Positions 5,775 through 8,511 of a stretch of DNA of 8,511 bases are shown here, one piece after another (the first letter of the stretch is position 1; each line of letters opens with the position of its first letter). The DNA lies in contig CAMOQM010000032.1 in the NCBI GenBank assembly GCA_946622925.1, positions 1 to 8,511 on the forward strand. Reading direction: 5' to 3'. The notes under the pieces were generated by a model that was not told where the DNA came from, did not search any database, and saw only the letters and a program-made list of their open reading frames with translations. Both the position numbers and the translations under genes were made by a program. This stretch comes from an uncultured Caryophanales bacterium (GTDB taxonomy: Bacteria; Bacillota_I; Bacilli_A; RFN20; CAG-826).

Positions 5775-6110
5775 ATGACTAAGGAAAACACCGTCAAGTC
5801 TCATCGTGAGTTTGACGCGATAATCCAAAAAGGCGCCCGTCTTAGAACCGATCACTTCCGTCTGCATTATCTTCCCAATGGTTTATCCCATTCCCGTATT
5901 GGGATAGCCGTTGGTAAGCGTAATGGCGGGGCCGTGGTCAGGGTCGCCATCAAGCGCCAAGTCCGCGCCATGGTGGCCAAAGCCGATTTTAGTTCCTTGA
6001 CTATCGATCTCATAATCATCGTCTCGCCTGAGTATAGGCGGGATCATTTCCATGAACTCGAAGATGAACTATTAACGGCCATCAACCAGATAAAGGAAAA
6101 ACGAAATTGA
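5775..6110 (+). CDS. rnpA: Ribonuclease P protein component
   Basis: Small basic protein that binds the RNase P RNA and helps cleave the 5' leader from precursor tRNAs. Its 111 residues fit the family. The N-terminal VKSHREFDAIIQKG (7-20) and the central VGKRNGGAVVRVAIKR (46-61) identify it together with the position between rpmH and yidC. The near-universal RNR of the family's central motif reads R56-V57-A58 here, followed by the normal IKR; the codons AGG GTC GCC are clear, so it is not a reading error of mine. The ribosome-binding site is weak (TAGG), so translation may depend on rpmH. The stop TGA overlaps the yidC TTG start (TTGA), implying coupling. Confidence 0.93.
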   Translation: MTKENTVKSHREFDAIIQKGARLRTDHFRLHYLPNGLSHSRIGIAVGKRNGGAVVRVAIKRQVRAMVAKADFSSLTIDLIIIVSPEYRRDHFHELEDELLTAINQIKEKRN

Positions 6111-7873
6111 AAACTAAATCATTGAAGAAAGCGATTGGTTTGGTCGGGATTGGCCTCGGCGTGGCTATTTTAACCTCGTCTTGTACCGCTAATTTCTGTT
6201 CCCAAAGCGACCTAGCCGCCATCGCTTATCCCTATGAACAGGGCGTTACCGTTTATCTGACGCAAGAAGAATTCGAGAAAGTCCGCACCCAAGGCACCGA
6301 TATGGAAAAAGCCATCATCAATGCCGAGTTGGAGTGGTCCGATGCTGCCGAAGGTATGGGGCTTCCCCGTATTGCCGGTAAAGCTTTCAGTAATAATGAA
6401 CGCGTCTATAAATGGGTACCATACGAATGCGAGTTCACCGAGGATAAAGATGGAAATAAAACCTACCATCCCTCAAAGTTCACCGCGTTCACTTCCAATA
6501 AATCCAAAGGTGTGTTGTCGACTGTCATCACCACCGCCACCAAAAACAAATTTAGGATTCCCTCCGTCTATTATTTCGGGGTCGTAGACCAACTCGTTTT
6601 AGAAGCGGCCGTCGCTGAGACTTTCCCCACCGACACCGCCGCCAAAACCGCCAATATCTATGTCGGCAGCGAAGCCGATTTAGGCAACAATTACGCGGTC
6701 AACCCCTATGTCGCCGTCGACCCCACCGATGATGACATCATCAACAAGCGGACCGCCAGCATTTCTATCAACCAGTCCATTTTACGTAGCCATGGACGTT
6801 ATAAATTCGCCGGCTACGACGAAAAAGGAAAGGCCGCGATGTGGGGTAACTTCAACCTCATGAATGACGACATCGCCGTCATGGCCAGCAAAGGTTTCGC
6901 TCCCCTAGATCAAACTCAATTAATGGGTAACGATTTCGAAAATCTCTACAAGACCCAAGTTAATACCAAGGTTAATAACATCCGTTCTTGTATCGCCACA
7001 AGGGAGAATGACGATGGCTATGGCCACTATGGCAATGCTTCCGATTGGCGCGTCCAAATCGAGAAGAAGGATTGGGGCTATGCCTGGAGCAAAGGCTTCC
7101 TCGAAGGCTTGCTCGTCTACCCCGTTTCCTGGTTACTCGATACCTTCGCATATGGTATGGACCCCGCCTTATCCGGTATGGGTCAGATCTTGGCCTTGAT
7201 CTTCGTGACTTTGATCGTTCGTGGCTTGTTGTTACTTGTTTCCTTCCGTTCCACCTCGGATAACCAAAAGATGCAAGCCATCCAACCCGAACTTGCCAAA
7301 ATCCAAGCTAAGTATCCTAACGCCAATACCAATCAAAACGAAAAGCAGCGTCTCTCACAGGAACAAATGGCACTTTATAAGAGACATGGTATCCGTCCGA
7401 TGCGTCAGCTCTTGGTCTTGATCATCCAATTCCCGGTCTTCATCTGCGTGTGGTCTGGTTTGCAGGGCGCTTCGACCTTGGCTACCGGTGAAGTCCTCAA
7501 CGTCAGGCTCTCCGATACCATCCAGCAGATCTTGTTCAACACCAACGGCTTGCCCAGCAATATCCATGGTTGGTGGACGGCCTTGATCCTCTTCATCTTA
7601 ATGGCCGCCGTCCAGGTCTTCGCCATGTTATTGCCCAGATTGCTTGCCAAACGGGCCACCAAAAACGTCGCCAAAGTCACCGCCAATCCCGCCGCCGACC
7701 AGCAGGGTAAGACCATGAAATGGGTCTCCTATGGTATGATGATCTTCACCATCATCATGGGCTTCATGCTCCCCTCTGCCATGGGTGTGTATTGGTTAAT
7801 CGGTGGTTTGATCTCAATCGTTCAGACCCTTATTACCCAAGCGGTCTTAGCCCATAAAAGGAAAAGGAGATAA
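6107..7873 (+). CDS. yidC: YidC/Oxa1-type membrane protein insertase with large extracytoplasmic domain
   Basis: Inserts and folds membrane proteins, alone or with SecYEG. Start is TTG, overlapping the rnpA stop, with AAAGGA nine bases upstream; the next Met (66) would lose the signal sequence. Residues 8-25 are a signal segment ending LTSSC, a plausible but imperfect lipobox with C26 as the lipidated residue. About 300 residues (27-325) follow that I do not recognise, then the conserved core: VYPVSWLL (336-343), a membrane segment near 358-378 with the key hydrophilic Arg372, the cytoplasmic coiled-coil hairpin QPELAKIQAKYP...QEQMALYKRHG, segments near 435-452, 490-511, 540-556 and 560-580, and a basic tail KRKRR. 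588 residues is about twice the length of Bacillus SpoIIIJ (about 260). Cys31, Cys108 and Cys295 lie outside the membrane. Confidence 0.95.
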   Translation: MKTKSLKKAIGLVGIGLGVAILTSSCTANFCSQSDLAAIAYPYEQGVTVYLTQEEFEKVRTQGTDMEKAIINAELEWSDAAEGMGLPRIAGKAFSNNERVYKWVPYECEFTEDKDGNKTYHPSKFTAFTSNKSKGVLSTVITTATKNKFRIPSVYYFGVVDQLVLEAAVAETFPTDTAAKTANIYVGSEADLGNNYAVNPYVAVDPTDDDIINKRTASISINQSILRSHGRYKFAGYDEKGKAAMWGNFNLMNDDIAVMASKGFAPLDQTQLMGNDFENLYKTQVNTKVNNIRSCIATRENDDGYGHYGNASDWRVQIEKKDWGYAWSKGFLEGLLVYPVSWLLDTFAYGMDPALSGMGQILALIFVTLIVRGLLLLVSFRSTSDNQKMQAIQPELAKIQAKYPNANTNQNEKQRLSQEQMALYKRHGIRPMRQLLVLIIQFPVFICVWSGLQGASTLATGEVLNVRLSDTIQQILFNTNGLPSNIHGWWTALILFILMAAVQVFAMLLPRLLAKRATKNVAKVTANPAADQQGKTMKWVSYGMMIFTIIMGFMLPSAMGVYWLIGGLISIVQTLITQAVLAHKRKRR

Positions 7874-7878
7874 CCCCC

Positions 7879-8478
7879 ATGAAAGAATTCACCGCCAAAA
7901 CCGTTGAAGAAGCGGTCAAGGAAGCCGCTGCCAGCCTTGGCATTGAGGAAAACAAATTGACCTTCGAGGTCGCTGAAGAGAAGAAATCCCTCTTCAAGAA
8001 AAGCGCCACCATCCGTGTTTACGAGGAAGATGACGCCGCCGTCTATGCCCAAGAATACCTAAGGTCCGCCTTAAGCGCCCTTGGCATCGAAGTCAGCACC
8101 GAATGCGTTAAGGAAGACGATATCTTCAAAATCACCATCGATTCCGAACGTAACCCGGTCCTCATTGGCAAAAACGGACGCACCTTACAAGCCCTTAACG
8201 AGCTAACCAAATTGGCCGTTAATAACAAATTCCGTCGCCGTTATAGGATCCTCCTCGACGTCGGAGGCTATAAGGAAGACAAATATTCGAGGATTGCTAG
8301 GATTGCTAAACGCGCCGCTAACCAAGTCCTCCGTACTAAGATCGACGTCCAACTCGACCCTATGTCTCCCGATGAAAGACGTATCGTCCATAACACCTTA
8401 ACCGGCTGGGAAGGAATCAAGACCGAATCCTCCGGCGAAGGCGCCAATAGGGCCGTCTCCATCATCTACATCGGTTAA
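7879..8478 (+). CDS. jag: Jag/KhpB (EloR) RNA-binding protein
   Basis: Cytoplasmic RNA-binding regulator, known in streptococci and relatives to partner KhpA and influence cell elongation and mRNA control. The 199 residues hold three domains: Jag_N at about 1-50 (KTVEEAVKEAAASLGI, then EKKSLFKKSATIRV, where the usual glycine-rich KKGFxG turn is replaced); a KH domain at about 78-130 with the GxxG loop G97-K-N-G100; and an R3H domain at about 135-198 with R167-xxx-H171 in SPDERRIVHNTL. The linker between Jag_N and KH is short. AAGGAG at the end of yidC lies nine bases before the ATG, and only five bases separate the genes. Adjacency to yidC is a Gram-positive hallmark. A terminator follows, so it closes the operon. 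Confidence 0.96.
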   Translation: MKEFTAKTVEEAVKEAAASLGIEENKLTFEVAEEKKSLFKKSATIRVYEEDDAAVYAQEYLRSALSALGIEVSTECVKEDDIFKITIDSERNPVLIGKNGRTLQALNELTKLAVNNKFRRRYRILLDVGGYKEDKYSRIARIAKRAANQVLRTKIDVQLDPMSPDERRIVHNTLTGWEGIKTESSGEGANRAVSIIYIG

Positions 8479-8484
8479 TCAACC

Positions 8485-8511
8485 AAGGAATCGCATATGC
8501 GGTTCCTTTTT
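8485..8511 (+). terminator. Rho-independent terminator after jag
   Basis: Seven bases after the jag stop, AAGGAATCGC pairs with GCGGTTCCTT (ten pairs including one U-G) around an ATAT loop, and the T run continues to the window edge. The A-rich left arm also makes it a possible bidirectional terminator. Confidence 0.88.

Noticed and set aside
1..8511. Mobile elements, CRISPR arrays, tRNA/rRNA genes or a phage/defence system
   Set aside because: All coding space is taken by conserved origin-region genes, gaps are short and explained, and no repeats-and-spacers pattern, transposase or RNA-gene signature was seen.

Overview
This window is a chromosomal replication-origin (oriC) region of a bacterium of the Bacillota type. 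The evidence is the gene order, read outward from one non-coding block. To the left, on the minus strand, are dnaA, dnaN, yaaA (S4-like), recF and gyrB; to the right, on the plus strand, are rpmH, rnpA, yidC and jag/khpB. Jag and a lipoprotein-type YidC point to a Gram-positive or wall-less relative (Bacilli, Erysipelotrichia or Acholeplasma-like lineages). TGA is used as a stop (yaaA, rnpA) and Trp is encoded by TGG, so this is not a code-4 Mycoplasma. I cannot name a species. Codons are rich in C-ending forms.

Left arm (1-5174, minus strand): dnaA has its own promoter facing out of the origin. A 139-bp gap carries an extended -10 promoter for dnaN and one perfect DnaA box. dnaN ends at a good Rho-independent terminator, so yaaA-recF-gyrB is probably a separate transcription unit. 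Those three genes are tightly coupled: yaaA and recF overlap by ATGA, and the gyrB ribosome-binding site is made from the last codons of recF. gyrB runs off the left edge.

Origin (5175-5621): 447 bp without a gene. It holds six exact copies of the 9-mer TTTTCCACA (five on the minus strand, one on the plus strand), further near-consensus DnaA boxes, a tandem pair of boxes exactly 11 bp apart, and A+T-rich stretches suited to unwinding. Promoters for dnaA and rpmH flank it. With the box between dnaA and dnaN, the origin looks bipartite, as in Bacillus.

Right arm (5622-8511, plus strand): rpmH (ribosomal protein L34), rnpA (RNase P protein), yidC (membrane insertase, TTG start) and jag form one compact operon that ends at a terminator at the right edge.

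The layout is classical and I see no mobile element, CRISPR array, RNA gene or unknown multi-gene system. The points worth a second look are variations on standard parts: a shifted DnaA-box consensus together with substitutions in the DnaA DNA-binding domain, a non-canonical Walker A in DnaA, loss of the RNR signature in RnpA, a ~300-residue extracytoplasmic domain in YidC, a leading strand richer in C than G, and palindromes upstream of yaaA.
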